From NCBI GenBank assembly GCA_003762875.1, contig RIBL01000003.1, positions 124,001-188,000 of the forward strand: a DNA stretch of 64,000 nucleotides. Direction: 5' to 3'. Position 1 is the first letter of the stretch. Each line of letters begins with the position of its first letter. The notes beneath the pieces are model-generated. The model saw nothing but the letters and a program-made list of their open reading frames with translations, did not search any database and had not been told where the DNA came from. The position numbers and the translations under genes were made by a program. Below, in pieces: positions 1 to 7,459 of the stretch. Source of the DNA: Muribaculaceae bacterium Isolate-110 (HZI) (GTDB taxonomy: Bacteria > Bacteroidota > Bacteroidia > Bacteroidales > Muribaculaceae).

Positions 1-183
1 GAGAGCGCGCTCGAGATACTCGACGAATGCATGGCCGCCGGCAAGACGCGCATGCGCGACTTTCAGCGCGCGCTCGTAGCCTCAGGCATGCGGCTCAAGG
101 CGTGGCCTTTCGGACGCATAATCGACATAGACCACGCCTCCGACATCGACAAAGCGGCCCGCCTCCTCTCCCTGGCCCCATAA
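1..183 (+). CDS. Sugar/alcohol-phosphate nucleotidyltransferase, C-terminal fragment (5' end outside window)
   Basis: The reading frame is open from base 1 to a TAA at 181-183 and gives 60 residues. The end reads GRIIDIDHASDIDKAARLLS, which resembles the C-terminus of single-domain NTP transferases (LicC/IPCT-like), where a D-[IV]-D-x-x-x-D-[IL] segment closes the domain. Such enzymes activate a phosphorylated sugar or alcohol with CTP or another NTP. Its place directly before ATP-grasp, GtrA and CDP-alcohol phosphotransferase genes suggests that it supplies a CDP-alcohol to that pathway, possibly CDP-inositol. The substrate is inference; the catalytic N-terminus is not visible, so the family call is moderate. 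Confidence 0.6.
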   Translation, partial: ESALEILDECMAAGKTRMRDFQRALVASGMRLKAWPFGRIIDIDHASDIDKAARLLSLAP

Positions 184-185
184 CC

Positions 186-264
186 TTTGCCCACATGGCA
201 AAACAAAGCTCTCTTGCATAACCTCATAACCTTATAACCTCATAACCTTTGCCCGCAGGGCAAA
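186..264 (+). repeat. Intergenic hairpin repeat family R1, two copies (186-202, 248-264)
   Basis: The word ATAACCTCATAACC is followed by a small hairpin. Copy one is TTTGCC - 5 nt - GGCAAA (186-191/197-202). Copy two is TTTGCCC - GCA - GGGCAAA (248-254/258-264). The second copy ends 7 nt before the start codon of the ATP-grasp gene. The same word and hairpin plan, with different but complementary stem bases, recurs at 39303-39495 and 53691-53707. Confidence 0.8.
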
Positions 265-271
265 TAACAGT

Positions 272-1138
272 ATGGCCGACACTAAAATAGCAGCAATACT
301 CCGCGCCGGAGCCTATTCGCCCAACCACATAGGCAACGATGCGGCCATAATCAACCTCACGTGCGAACAGTTGCGCAAGCGTGGCTGCCAGGTGAAGACC
401 TATTCGGAGGAACAGCTCATAGCAGGAGCCGTCAAAGAGCCGATAGTCATACACATGTGCCGCGACCAACGCTCGTTTCCCATACTCCAGGCCATGGAAG
501 ACTCGGGCCGCCTCGTAATCAACTCGGGCTACGGAGTGGAAAACTGCACTCGCGAACGCCTCACACGCATCCTCCTCGGCTCAGGCATCCCCTATCCCGA
601 AAGCCTCATGGTCAACACCAACCAGACTGTCACCGAGCAGATGGAGCGCATCGGCATGGAGCGCGCCTGGATCAAGCGCGGCGACACGTATGCCATGCAC
701 AAGGAGGACGTCACCTATGTGCGTCATCCAGAAGAGGCTCAGGAAGTGCTTCAGGAATACTTTCTGCGCGGCATCAAGCGTGCCGTCATCAACCGTCACC
801 TGGATGGCGACCAGGTGAAATTTTACGGCGTGAGAGACACCGACTACTTCTACTGCTTCTACCCCTTCGAGAAAACCTACTCGTCAAAAGGCGATGACAA
901 AGCCCCGAGACGAGGAGGCGAGGAGGCGAGATTTGACATCGACAAGTTTCGCGACGCCTGCGACCGCGCGGCCGATATACTCGACATACGCATCTATGGC
1001 GGCGACGCCATCATCGACCCCGAGGGTAACTTCTCCATCATCGACTTCAACGACTGGCCCAGTTTCGCGCCCTGTCGCGTCGAGGCCTCGGGCGTGATAG
1101 CCCGTGCGATTCTCGCCGAAATCAAAAAGCGCAAATAA
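272..1138 (+). CDS. ATP-grasp family protein of the inositol-lipid operon
   Basis: The protein has 288 residues and starts at ATG 272, just after a hairpin repeat. The N-terminal third (about 1-95) looks like a pre-ATP-grasp Rossmann-like part. The middle carries an ATP-grasp lysine region (WIKRGDTYAMHKED). The end shows the metal-ligand pattern GGDAIIDPEGNFSIIDFNDW, matching the D ... D-x-N ligands of ATP-grasp enzymes. Inositol phosphate kinases of the ITPK type end similarly (IDxNxFPG), but so do many other ATP-grasp ligases and kinases. Reaction and substrate are not determinable. It lies 17 bp before gtrA in the same direction, so it is probably co-transcribed with the lipid genes. Confidence 0.75.
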   Translation: MADTKIAAILRAGAYSPNHIGNDAAIINLTCEQLRKRGCQVKTYSEEQLIAGAVKEPIVIHMCRDQRSFPILQAMEDSGRLVINSGYGVENCTRERLTRILLGSGIPYPESLMVNTNQTVTEQMERIGMERAWIKRGDTYAMHKEDVTYVRHPEEAQEVLQEYFLRGIKRAVINRHLDGDQVKFYGVRDTDYFYCFYPFEKTYSSKGDDKAPRRGGEEARFDIDKFRDACDRAADILDIRIYGGDAIIDPEGNFSIIDFNDWPSFAPCRVEASGVIARAILAEIKKRK

Positions 1139-1155
1139 CAAACCCGACAACAAAA

Positions 1156-1698
1156 ATGGCTACAAAAAGCATATCAAAAATAAAGGATAAATTTATCAAC
1201 GGCGGTGACATCGTGTCGACATTTCTGCGCTCGTCGGTGTCATCACAGATAGCTTCGTGGATCGACATGGGCGTGGGCTTTGTGTTCTTTGCCTTTGTCC
1301 ATCTGGCTCCGTGGATATCCACAGCCATCGGCGCGGTGTGTGGCGGCATAGTCAACTGTTGCATCAACTACCGCTTCACATTCCATGCCACCGACATCCC
1401 CGTCAAGGCCGTGGCCGTGAAATATTCGCTCGTATGGCTAGGCTCGCTCATGCTCAACGTCTACGGCACACAGGCCGCCTTTGAGCTGCTCAACCAGCTT
1501 AGTTTTCTCGAAGAGATGGGCTTCAAACCCAACGGATATTACGCGGCGGCCCGACTGAGCGTCTCGCTCATAGTGTCGATATTCTGGAACTTCCTAATGC
1601 AGAAAAACTTTGTATACCGTCACAACCGCATCGACCCCTATGCCATAAGGTTTGTCGACCTGTTCATGCATCCCGGCAAGAACGGTTCAGACAAGTGA
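1156..1698 (+). CDS. GtrA-like membrane protein
   Basis: The protein has 180 residues and about four hydrophobic segments: WIDMGVGFVFFAF, the segment ending in GGIVNCCINYRFTF, the LVWLGSLMLNVYG region, and LIVSIFWNFLMQKNFVY. This is the GtrA/DPMS_2 arrangement, including the short polar link with an NYRFTF motif and the terminal F-x-Y basic stretch. GtrA proteins are thought to move or position polyprenyl-linked sugars or lipid precursors across the inner membrane. Here it sits between an ATP-grasp gene and a CDP-alcohol phosphotransferase, so a role in handling an inositol- or sugar-lipid intermediate is likely but inferred. Confidence 0.85.
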   Translation: MATKSISKIKDKFINGGDIVSTFLRSSVSSQIASWIDMGVGFVFFAFVHLAPWISTAIGAVCGGIVNCCINYRFTFHATDIPVKAVAVKYSLVWLGSLMLNVYGTQAAFELLNQLSFLEEMGFKPNGYYAAARLSVSLIVSIFWNFLMQKNFVYRHNRIDPYAIRFVDLFMHPGKNGSDK

Positions 1699-1771
1699 CA
1701 GACATCCCCACGGCTGAAATCACATCAATATATATATCCAACGCTACCAATCATTTTCCATACGTATCTCT

Positions 1772-2476
1772 ATGCCCGATTCAGATATCACAATGCAACC
1801 CAAGACATCAACTTTCAAGAAGATGCGCGATGCTCTCCAGCAGGGCATCTATTGTGTCATCAACCCCTTCGTAAGACTGCTCATACGCATGGGCATCACT
1901 CCCAACATTGTCACGACCATAGGTCTGCTCGGCAATATCGCCGCCGCGGCCCTACTCGTCTATGCCGGATATACCGGCTCGGCCACCGACATGAATTATG
2001 AACTTGTGACATGGGCCGGAGCCATCATCATACTATTCTCGCTCTTTGACATGCTTGACGGCCAGGTGGCACGCCTTGGCGGCATGGCCTCGACATTCGG
2101 CGCGATGTATGACTCGGTGCTCGACCGCTATTGCGAGCTCTTCACTCTCGGCGGCATCAGCTATTATCTCATCCAGACCGGCTATGTGGGCGGTGCGCTC
2201 ATCACTTTCATAGCTCTTGTCGGCTCAATCATGGTAAGCTATGTGCGCGCCCGCGCAGAAGGCCTCGGCCTCGAGTGTAAGGTGGGCTTCATGCAGCGTC
2301 CCGAGCGAGTGGTGGTGACCAGCATCGGCGCGCTCGCCACGGGCATCACCGGCCAGTGTGTCAGCCCGGCTGAGTTTGACGCCACCACTATTCTCATCGT
2401 GTGCATGGGCATCATCGCAGTGTTTGCCAACATTACGGCCTTTGCACGCATCAACCATGTACGCAAGCAATTGTAG
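1772..2476 (+). CDS. CDP-alcohol phosphatidyltransferase, probable phosphatidylinositol-phosphate synthase
   Basis: The protein has 234 residues and about six membrane helices. It carries the full signature DxxDGxxAR ... GxxxDxxxD: FDMLDGQVAR, then eight residues, then GAMYDSVLD. All four metal and catalytic aspartates are present. These integral membrane enzymes join a CDP-linked alcohol to a second alcohol with release of CMP. In Bacteroides an enzyme of this kind makes phosphatidylinositol phosphate from CDP-diacylglycerol and inositol phosphate, as I recall for the locus near BT_1523 of B. thetaiotaomicron. The neighbouring Aur1-like and GtrA genes support the same role here. The start is ATG 1772; a second ATG lies at 1793. 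Confidence 0.85.
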   Translation: MPDSDITMQPKTSTFKKMRDALQQGIYCVINPFVRLLIRMGITPNIVTTIGLLGNIAAAALLVYAGYTGSATDMNYELVTWAGAIIILFSLFDMLDGQVARLGGMASTFGAMYDSVLDRYCELFTLGGISYYLIQTGYVGGALITFIALVGSIMVSYVRARAEGLGLECKVGFMQRPERVVVTSIGALATGITGQCVSPAEFDATTILIVCMGIIAVFANITAFARINHVRKQL

Positions 2477-2513
2477 TTTAGAGAGTTTAGAGTTTAGCCG
2501 CTGTGTCAGCGGC
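2473..2513 (+). repeat. Short GTTTAGAG repeat with 7-bp hairpin
   Basis: GTTTAGAGAGTTTAGAGTTTAG is followed by GCCGCTG - TGT - CAGCGGC (2497-2503/2507-2513), a perfect 7-bp stem with a 3-nt loop. The plan (short word plus 7-bp stem and triloop) is like that of repeat family R1. It lies between the stop of the upstream gene and the start of the Aur1-like gene. Confidence 0.55.
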
Positions 2514-2539
2514 CGAGAAATTTGAAGATATTCCGTAAA

Positions 2540-3487
2540 ATGCAGTTTCCCTCCAAGCGCGAAAGTGCCATCATAGTCATCAGCCTTGTGGTGTGGCTTG
2601 CCGTCACCGCCACTTTTGTAGGATTCCGGCCCGAACACCTGTATATCGCGGTGTTTCTCGCGGCCATGCTTCTTGTCACAGGCGTTACAAGAAAACTGGT
2701 CGTGGCCCTGCTGCCGTTTATAGTCTTCGGCATCTCCTATGACTGGATGAACATCTGCCCCAACTATGAGGTCAACCCGGTGGACATCTTCGGACTCTAT
2801 TCTGCCGAGTCGTCACTCTTCGGTATCACACTGCCGGCCGCCAACGAGGCCGTGGCGGGCACAATCGTCACCCCCAACGAGTGGTGGGCAATGCACACTA
2901 CCCCTGTGCTCGACTTTCTGGCCGGATGTTTCTACCTGTGCTGGGTGCCGGTGCCGATACTCTTCGGCCTGTGGCTCTATTTCGACAGACAATACAAGGT
3001 GTATCTCCACTTCTCACTCGTATTCCTTTTTGTCAATCTTTTAGGCTTTGCCCTCTATTATGTGCATCCCGCCGCTCCGCCGTGGTATGTGGCCATGCAC
3101 GGATTTGACTTCATCCCCGGCACACACGGCGAGACAGCCGGTCTCGGACGCTGGGACGAGATGATGGGCGTAGGGATTTTTGACGGTCTCTATTCGCGCA
3201 ACTCCAACGTGTTTGCCGCCCTCCCCTCGCTTCATGCCGCCTATATGCTCATAGCGTTTATCTACTCGCTGCGTGCGCGGTGTGGTGTGTGGCTGCGGGT
3301 GCTCTTTGCCGTGATATGTCTCGGCATATGGTTTACAGCCGTCTACACCTCCCACCACTATATCATCGACGTGCTCGCCGGCATAGGCGTGACCATCGTC
3401 GGCTGGCTAATATTCGAGCAGGGACTCATGCGCATCGGAGCCTTCGGCCGTTTTATCAACGCTTATAAAAACTACATAGCACGGTGA
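2540..3487 (+). CDS. Aur1/PAP2-like membrane phosphotransferase (inositolphosphoryl-ceramide synthase type)
   Basis: The protein has 315 residues from ATG 2540; a TTG at 2522 would add six. About seven hydrophobic segments alternate with loops. The hallmark motifs of the Aur1/PAP2_3 family are visible: YYVHPAAPPWYV, PSLHAAY with the first catalytic His, and YTSHHYIIDVLAG with the second His and the Asp. In fungi and in some Bacteroidetes this family moves phosphoinositol from phosphatidylinositol to ceramide. Bacteroidales make sphingolipids, so an inositol-phosphoceramide synthase is the best reading. A simple PAP2 phosphatase is the alternative. It overlaps the next gene by 4 bp. Confidence 0.8.
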   Translation: MQFPSKRESAIIVISLVVWLAVTATFVGFRPEHLYIAVFLAAMLLVTGVTRKLVVALLPFIVFGISYDWMNICPNYEVNPVDIFGLYSAESSLFGITLPAANEAVAGTIVTPNEWWAMHTTPVLDFLAGCFYLCWVPVPILFGLWLYFDRQYKVYLHFSLVFLFVNLLGFALYYVHPAAPPWYVAMHGFDFIPGTHGETAGLGRWDEMMGVGIFDGLYSRNSNVFAALPSLHAAYMLIAFIYSLRARCGVWLRVLFAVICLGIWFTAVYTSHHYIIDVLAGIGVTIVGWLIFEQGLMRIGAFGRFINAYKNYIAR

Positions 3488-4419
3488 GCGGCTGGAGAGA
3501 GGAATATCGCAAGTCGCTCAAGTCGATGGACACCGAGGAGCATATCGACCTGGCCTTCTACCGCCCCATAGGATTCATGTGGGCGCGTCTGGCCGCACGC
3601 GTCGGTGTCACCCCCAACGCCATCACCATCGCCTCGATATTTCTCGGAGTGGGAGCCGGAATACTCTTCTACTACCCTCAGTTGTGGATCAACGTCATCG
3701 GTATGCTGCTGCTCGTGTGGGCCAACTCGTTTGACAGTGCCGACGGACAACTGGCCCGGCTCACCAAGCAATATTCACGCCTCGGACGCATACTTGACGG
3801 CCTTAGCGGCGACTTCTGGTTTGCCGCTATCTACATAGCCATCGTGCTGCGCGAAAACCAGGCTGTCCCCCTCTTCGAGTCACACCTCTGGATAATGTGG
3901 GCCATGGCCATAGCGGCGGGCATATGCCATGCACGCCAGGCCTCGATGGCCGACTATTACCGCCAGTTTCACCTCTACTTTCTCAAGGGCGAGGAGGGGA
4001 GCGAGCTTGACAATGCCGCCGATCTGCGTCGCCAGCTCGAGGAGTCGGGCATGACGTGGCGCGGCAACTTCTGGCGTCGGCTCACCATGACCACCTATCT
4101 CGGCTACACACGCCGCCAGGAAGCGTCATCGCCCGCCATGCAGGGGCTGCGCCGCGCGCTCAAAGAGCGTTATCCCGACGGCCGCATCCCAGTGGAGTTC
4201 CGCGACCGTTTCCGCAGCCTCTCGCTCCCGCTGATGAAGTATACCAACATCCTGACCTTCAACTGGCGCACCATAGGCCTCTTCATCACTCTCCTGCTCG
4301 GAGAGCCATGGCTCTACTTTGTCTACGAGCTCACCCTCCTCAACGCCATCTATGCCTACATGGTGTGGCGTCACGAGAGCATATGCCGCAGTCTGACCCG
4401 AGAGCTTACAGCGCGATGA
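3484..4419 (+). CDS. Second CDP-alcohol phosphatidyltransferase-like protein with a shifted last aspartate
   Basis: The protein has 311 residues and starts with GTG at 3484 inside the stop of the previous gene. The signature begins normally (FDSADGQLAR, eight residues, GRILD) but continues GLSGD. The fourth aspartate, normally three residues after the third (DxxxD), is replaced by Gly, and an Asp stands one residue later. A long cytosolic insert (about residues 165-240) separates the early from the late membrane helices. Family knowledge says that the fourth Asp is catalytic, so either the register is shifted in this subfamily or the activity differs. Coupling by 4-bp overlaps on both sides ties it to the lipid operon. 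Confidence 0.75.
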   Translation: MSGWREEYRKSLKSMDTEEHIDLAFYRPIGFMWARLAARVGVTPNAITIASIFLGVGAGILFYYPQLWINVIGMLLLVWANSFDSADGQLARLTKQYSRLGRILDGLSGDFWFAAIYIAIVLRENQAVPLFESHLWIMWAMAIAAGICHARQASMADYYRQFHLYFLKGEEGSELDNAADLRRQLEESGMTWRGNFWRRLTMTTYLGYTRRQEASSPAMQGLRRALKERYPDGRIPVEFRDRFRSLSLPLMKYTNILTFNWRTIGLFITLLLGEPWLYFVYELTLLNAIYAYMVWRHESICRSLTRELTAR

Positions 4420-5108
4420 AAGAGACCGAGGGCATAATATTTGACTACGGCGGCACGCTCGACAGCCGCGGCGACCACTGGAGCGAGGTGATATGGCGCG
4501 CTTATGTGTCGGAGAGGGCCGAGGTGACACGCGAGGCGTTCAGAGAGGCATACGTGCACGCTGAGCGCGCTCTCGACCGTGACAAGAGTATCGGACCGCA
4601 AGACACGTTTCGCGATGTCATGCGCAAGAAAATCGGCCTCCAGCTCGATTATCTCGGCATATACACACCGGAGCTGCACGAGGCCATAGGCCGCAGGTGT
4701 TACGACAGCGCGCGCGAATGTGTGGCCGAGTCGGCCGTGACGCTGCACCGCCTGGCCGAAGACTATCCCCTGGCAATAGTCTCGAATTTTTACGGCAACC
4801 TGCGCGCGGTGCTCGCTGACTTCGGAGTGTCACACCTCTTCCGTGCAGTCATCGACAGCGGCGAGACCGGCATACGCAAACCCGACCCCGAAATATTCCG
4901 CGCAGGACTGCGCGCGCTCGGCATAACCGACCCCGGCAAGGTGCTCGTGGTCGGCGACAGCGTTGACAAGGACATACTGCCCGCCCACAGTCTCGGATGC
5001 CGGACGGCCCTGCTGCCCGGAGTGCCGTGGGATGCCTCGCGCCCCACGCCCCGGCTCCCCGAAGAGACTGTCACACTGCGGTCACTGAGCGATCTGACCG
5101 AGATGTAA
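4416..5108 (+). CDS. HAD-superfamily hydrolase, last gene of the lipid operon
   Basis: The protein has 230 residues; ATG 4416 overlaps the upstream TGA by 4 bp (ATGA), which decides the start over longer upstream frames. HAD motif I is FDYGGTLDSRGD (D10 as nucleophile), motif II is IVSNF, motif III is the Lys of GIRKPDPEIF, and motif IV is VVGDSVDKDI. The residue two after the nucleophile is Gly12 rather than the usual general-acid Asp, as seen in some haloacid-dehalogenase-like branches. The helical cap between motifs I and II fits subclass I. It could dephosphorylate an inositol or lipid phosphate made by the operon, but that is inference. Confidence 0.75.
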   Translation: MKETEGIIFDYGGTLDSRGDHWSEVIWRAYVSERAEVTREAFREAYVHAERALDRDKSIGPQDTFRDVMRKKIGLQLDYLGIYTPELHEAIGRRCYDSARECVAESAVTLHRLAEDYPLAIVSNFYGNLRAVLADFGVSHLFRAVIDSGETGIRKPDPEIFRAGLRALGITDPGKVLVVGDSVDKDILPAHSLGCRTALLPGVPWDASRPTPRLPEETVTLRSLSDLTEM

Positions 5109-5184
5109 CCAAATCAAACACATACGTTAATCCATACCTGACCCTCCCCTACACATATCCAAAGGCATATTACAAATCCATACG

Positions 5185-5220
5185 AATCCCACACATCGAC
5201 ACATGCCGATGTGTGGGATT
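5185..5220 (+). terminator. Hairpin terminator after the lipid operon
   Basis: AATCCCACACATCG (5185-5198) pairs perfectly with CGATGTGTGGGATT (5207-5220) around an 8-nt loop. It lies 77 bp after the HAD stop and 38 bp before the GH5 start, with a short T-containing tail. A perfect 14-bp stem between two unrelated genes is most simply an intrinsic terminator. Confidence 0.65.
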
Positions 5221-5258
5221 TGTCATACCTTTACGTCACACCAAATATCATAACAGTC

Positions 5259-7316
5259 ATGCACTTGATAAGAAACCTTTTGACCGGCGTGTCGCTGCTA
5301 TGCGCGACAGTCACGGCGTGGGGATGGCCGGGAATGCCGATGCCCCACCTACATGTGGAGGGAAGATACCTGAAAGATTCTGACGGCAATGTGGTCAACC
5401 TCCACGGCTTTGCCCAGACTTACAGTCCGTGGTTCAACGAGCAAAACACCAAGTGGGGCAACTATGACGTCGACGCGTGTCTCAGATACAACAAAGAGAA
5501 AATCGACCAACTCCTTGCGGCCGGATGGAAGATGAGTTTCATACGACTGCACATGGATCCCTACTGGTCCAACACTCCGGGAGTCAAGACAGAGGGCGAA
5601 CATGACATCTCGGCGTTTGACTTCTCACGCTTCACCAGATATCTTGATGAAGTATTTATCCCGATGGCTGAATATGCCGTCTCAAAAGGGCTTTATGTGG
5701 TGATGCGTCCGCCGGGCGTGTGCCCATCCAAGATAGCCGTGGGCGATGACTATCACAAATATCTCAAAAAAGTGTGGGGCCATGTGTCATCACACAGCCG
5801 TCTGACCGGCAACCCACACATAATGTTTGAGCTTGCCAACGAACCAATCGAAATCAAAGGCACCGATGGCAACTATACGTCATGGTCGGACGGAAGTTTC
5901 AAAAATCTGTCACAGTTTTTTCAGGAAATTGTCGATATCATGAGGGGCAACGGCTGTGACAACATACTATGGATACCCGGCACAGGCTATCAGTCGCAAT
6001 ATGCGGGATTTGCCAAATATCCCGTCAAAGGTGACAACATAGGTTATGCCGTACACGTCTATCCGGGATGGTATGGCAGCGACGCTATGGAGCCGAGCCA
6101 GGAGCTTGGAGGAAGCTATGGTGGGGGCTTCGAGGCATTCTCGGCCGGATGGGACGCACAGGTAGGTCCCGTAGCCGCCTTTGCCCCGATAATGGTGACC
6201 GAGATGGACTGGGCTCCGTCGAAATATAATGCTTCGTGGGGCAAAAGTATTACCGGCAAAATGTTTGGCGACGGATTTGGCGGCAACTTCAAGGTCATAG
6301 CCGACAATTGTGGCAACGTGAGCTGGCTGCTGTTCACGGGCTGCGAACATCTCGCCAAATTTACCGGCACTCAAGGCAGCGCGGGCAGCTACAGCTTTCT
6401 CAACGACCCGGAGGCATGTCCGTGGCCTGTATACCACTGGTATAAAGATTATGCCGGCGAGTCGCTCGGATCGGCCCCGACGTCTATGGAGCTGTCATTG
6501 CCTTCCGATGGCGACTGCTACCTCATCGCGACAGGCACGTCGCTTGTGCCGGCCATGGTGGCCGACTATGCCGGGGGCTTTCAGCTTAACGCAGTCACCA
6601 ACTTTGACGTCATGATCGACAACCCCGAGGTTGTGTCGTATGAAAACGGCCGCATAACAGGCAACGCCACAGGCACCACTCATGCCACAATCAGTTACAC
6701 ACTCAACGGCACGACACACAGCGACGGGATGACCCTCAACTGCGAGGCATTTCCTATGCACGCACGATATATCAATCCTTCGATATGGGAAACAGGGTCG
6801 TTTGACCAGAGTTCCCATACATTCGTGACAGGTCAATACGGATTTGCCGGATGGAAGTATCCCAAGGGCATTGACCTCTCGGCCCACAAGTATCTAATAG
6901 CCGAATTGGATGGAGCCAACACGTGTGGAGTGTCATTCAGACTCTTTGACAAAAACGACTATTGGAGCCAGCCGGCCACCGTTGATTTCGGCAACAACCG
7001 CCTTGCGGTATTTGACCTCTCGGCCCTCAGGGACGCCAACGGACAGAGTCTTGACCCGTCACACATCTATATAGCGGGCTTCTGGTCGTATGGCAATCAA
7101 CCGTTTAAAATCGCCCGTGTCTATCTCAGCGACCGTCCCGACGGGCCGTCGGGCATCGGAGAGATAACCGCCGAGACCGGCTTTCAGCTTGTAGACGTCT
7201 ACAATATGCAGGGCATGAAAGTCAAGTCGCAGACTCCACTCTCGCAGGCAGGCGAGGGGCTGCGTCCCGGCATCTACATAGCGGGGGGAAAGAAAATCAT
7301 CGTCACAGGACATTAA
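5259..7316 (+). CDS. Secreted multidomain glycoside hydrolase family 5 enzyme
   Basis: The protein has 685 residues from ATG 5259, chosen because MHLIRNLLTGVSLLCATVTA forms a signal peptide; an in-frame GTG upstream lies in the terminator hairpin. Residues about 30-420 are a GH5 barrel, with acid/base Glu195 in ELANEP and nucleophile Glu315 in VTEMDW. A BIG2-like Ig domain follows (about 425-520, with DNPEVVSYENGRITG), then a carbohydrate-binding-like beta-sandwich (about 525-640). The last 45 residues, with VDVYNMQGMKV and LRPGIYIAGGKK, form a Bacteroidetes C-terminal tail. The family cleaves beta-linked glucans or mannans; the substrate is unclear. No SusC/SusD genes are adjacent. Confidence 0.85.
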   Translation: MHLIRNLLTGVSLLCATVTAWGWPGMPMPHLHVEGRYLKDSDGNVVNLHGFAQTYSPWFNEQNTKWGNYDVDACLRYNKEKIDQLLAAGWKMSFIRLHMDPYWSNTPGVKTEGEHDISAFDFSRFTRYLDEVFIPMAEYAVSKGLYVVMRPPGVCPSKIAVGDDYHKYLKKVWGHVSSHSRLTGNPHIMFELANEPIEIKGTDGNYTSWSDGSFKNLSQFFQEIVDIMRGNGCDNILWIPGTGYQSQYAGFAKYPVKGDNIGYAVHVYPGWYGSDAMEPSQELGGSYGGGFEAFSAGWDAQVGPVAAFAPIMVTEMDWAPSKYNASWGKSITGKMFGDGFGGNFKVIADNCGNVSWLLFTGCEHLAKFTGTQGSAGSYSFLNDPEACPWPVYHWYKDYAGESLGSAPTSMELSLPSDGDCYLIATGTSLVPAMVADYAGGFQLNAVTNFDVMIDNPEVVSYENGRITGNATGTTHATISYTLNGTTHSDGMTLNCEAFPMHARYINPSIWETGSFDQSSHTFVTGQYGFAGWKYPKGIDLSAHKYLIAELDGANTCGVSFRLFDKNDYWSQPATVDFGNNRLAVFDLSALRDANGQSLDPSHIYIAGFWSYGNQPFKIARVYLSDRPDGPSGIGEITAETGFQLVDVYNMQGMKVKSQTPLSQAGEGLRPGIYIAGGKKIIVTGH

Positions 7317-7420
7317 AAATGACAGGAGTACTTTCACAGAAGTTTTGAATCTCACCACAGACCTTGATAATCGTACTCCAGCCTTATCCCTTGACTGTCT
7401 GTTTGTGAGGCGGCGTGTTA

Positions 7421-7451
7421 TTGGAAATATGGTGTATTTTGAGTAATTTTG
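7421..7451 (+). promoter_or_regulatory. Promoter of the antiporter gene
   Basis: TTGG (7421-7424), 19 bp, then a perfect TAATTTTG (7444-7451). The coding ATG follows 8 nt later at 7460, so the transcript would have almost no leader. Confidence 0.7.
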
Positions 7452-7459
7452 CACTCAGA

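Noticed and set aside
5185-5220. Regulatory palindrome of the GH5 gene
   Set aside because: The perfect stem is better explained as the terminator of the upstream operon. A regulator site cannot be excluded but has no support.
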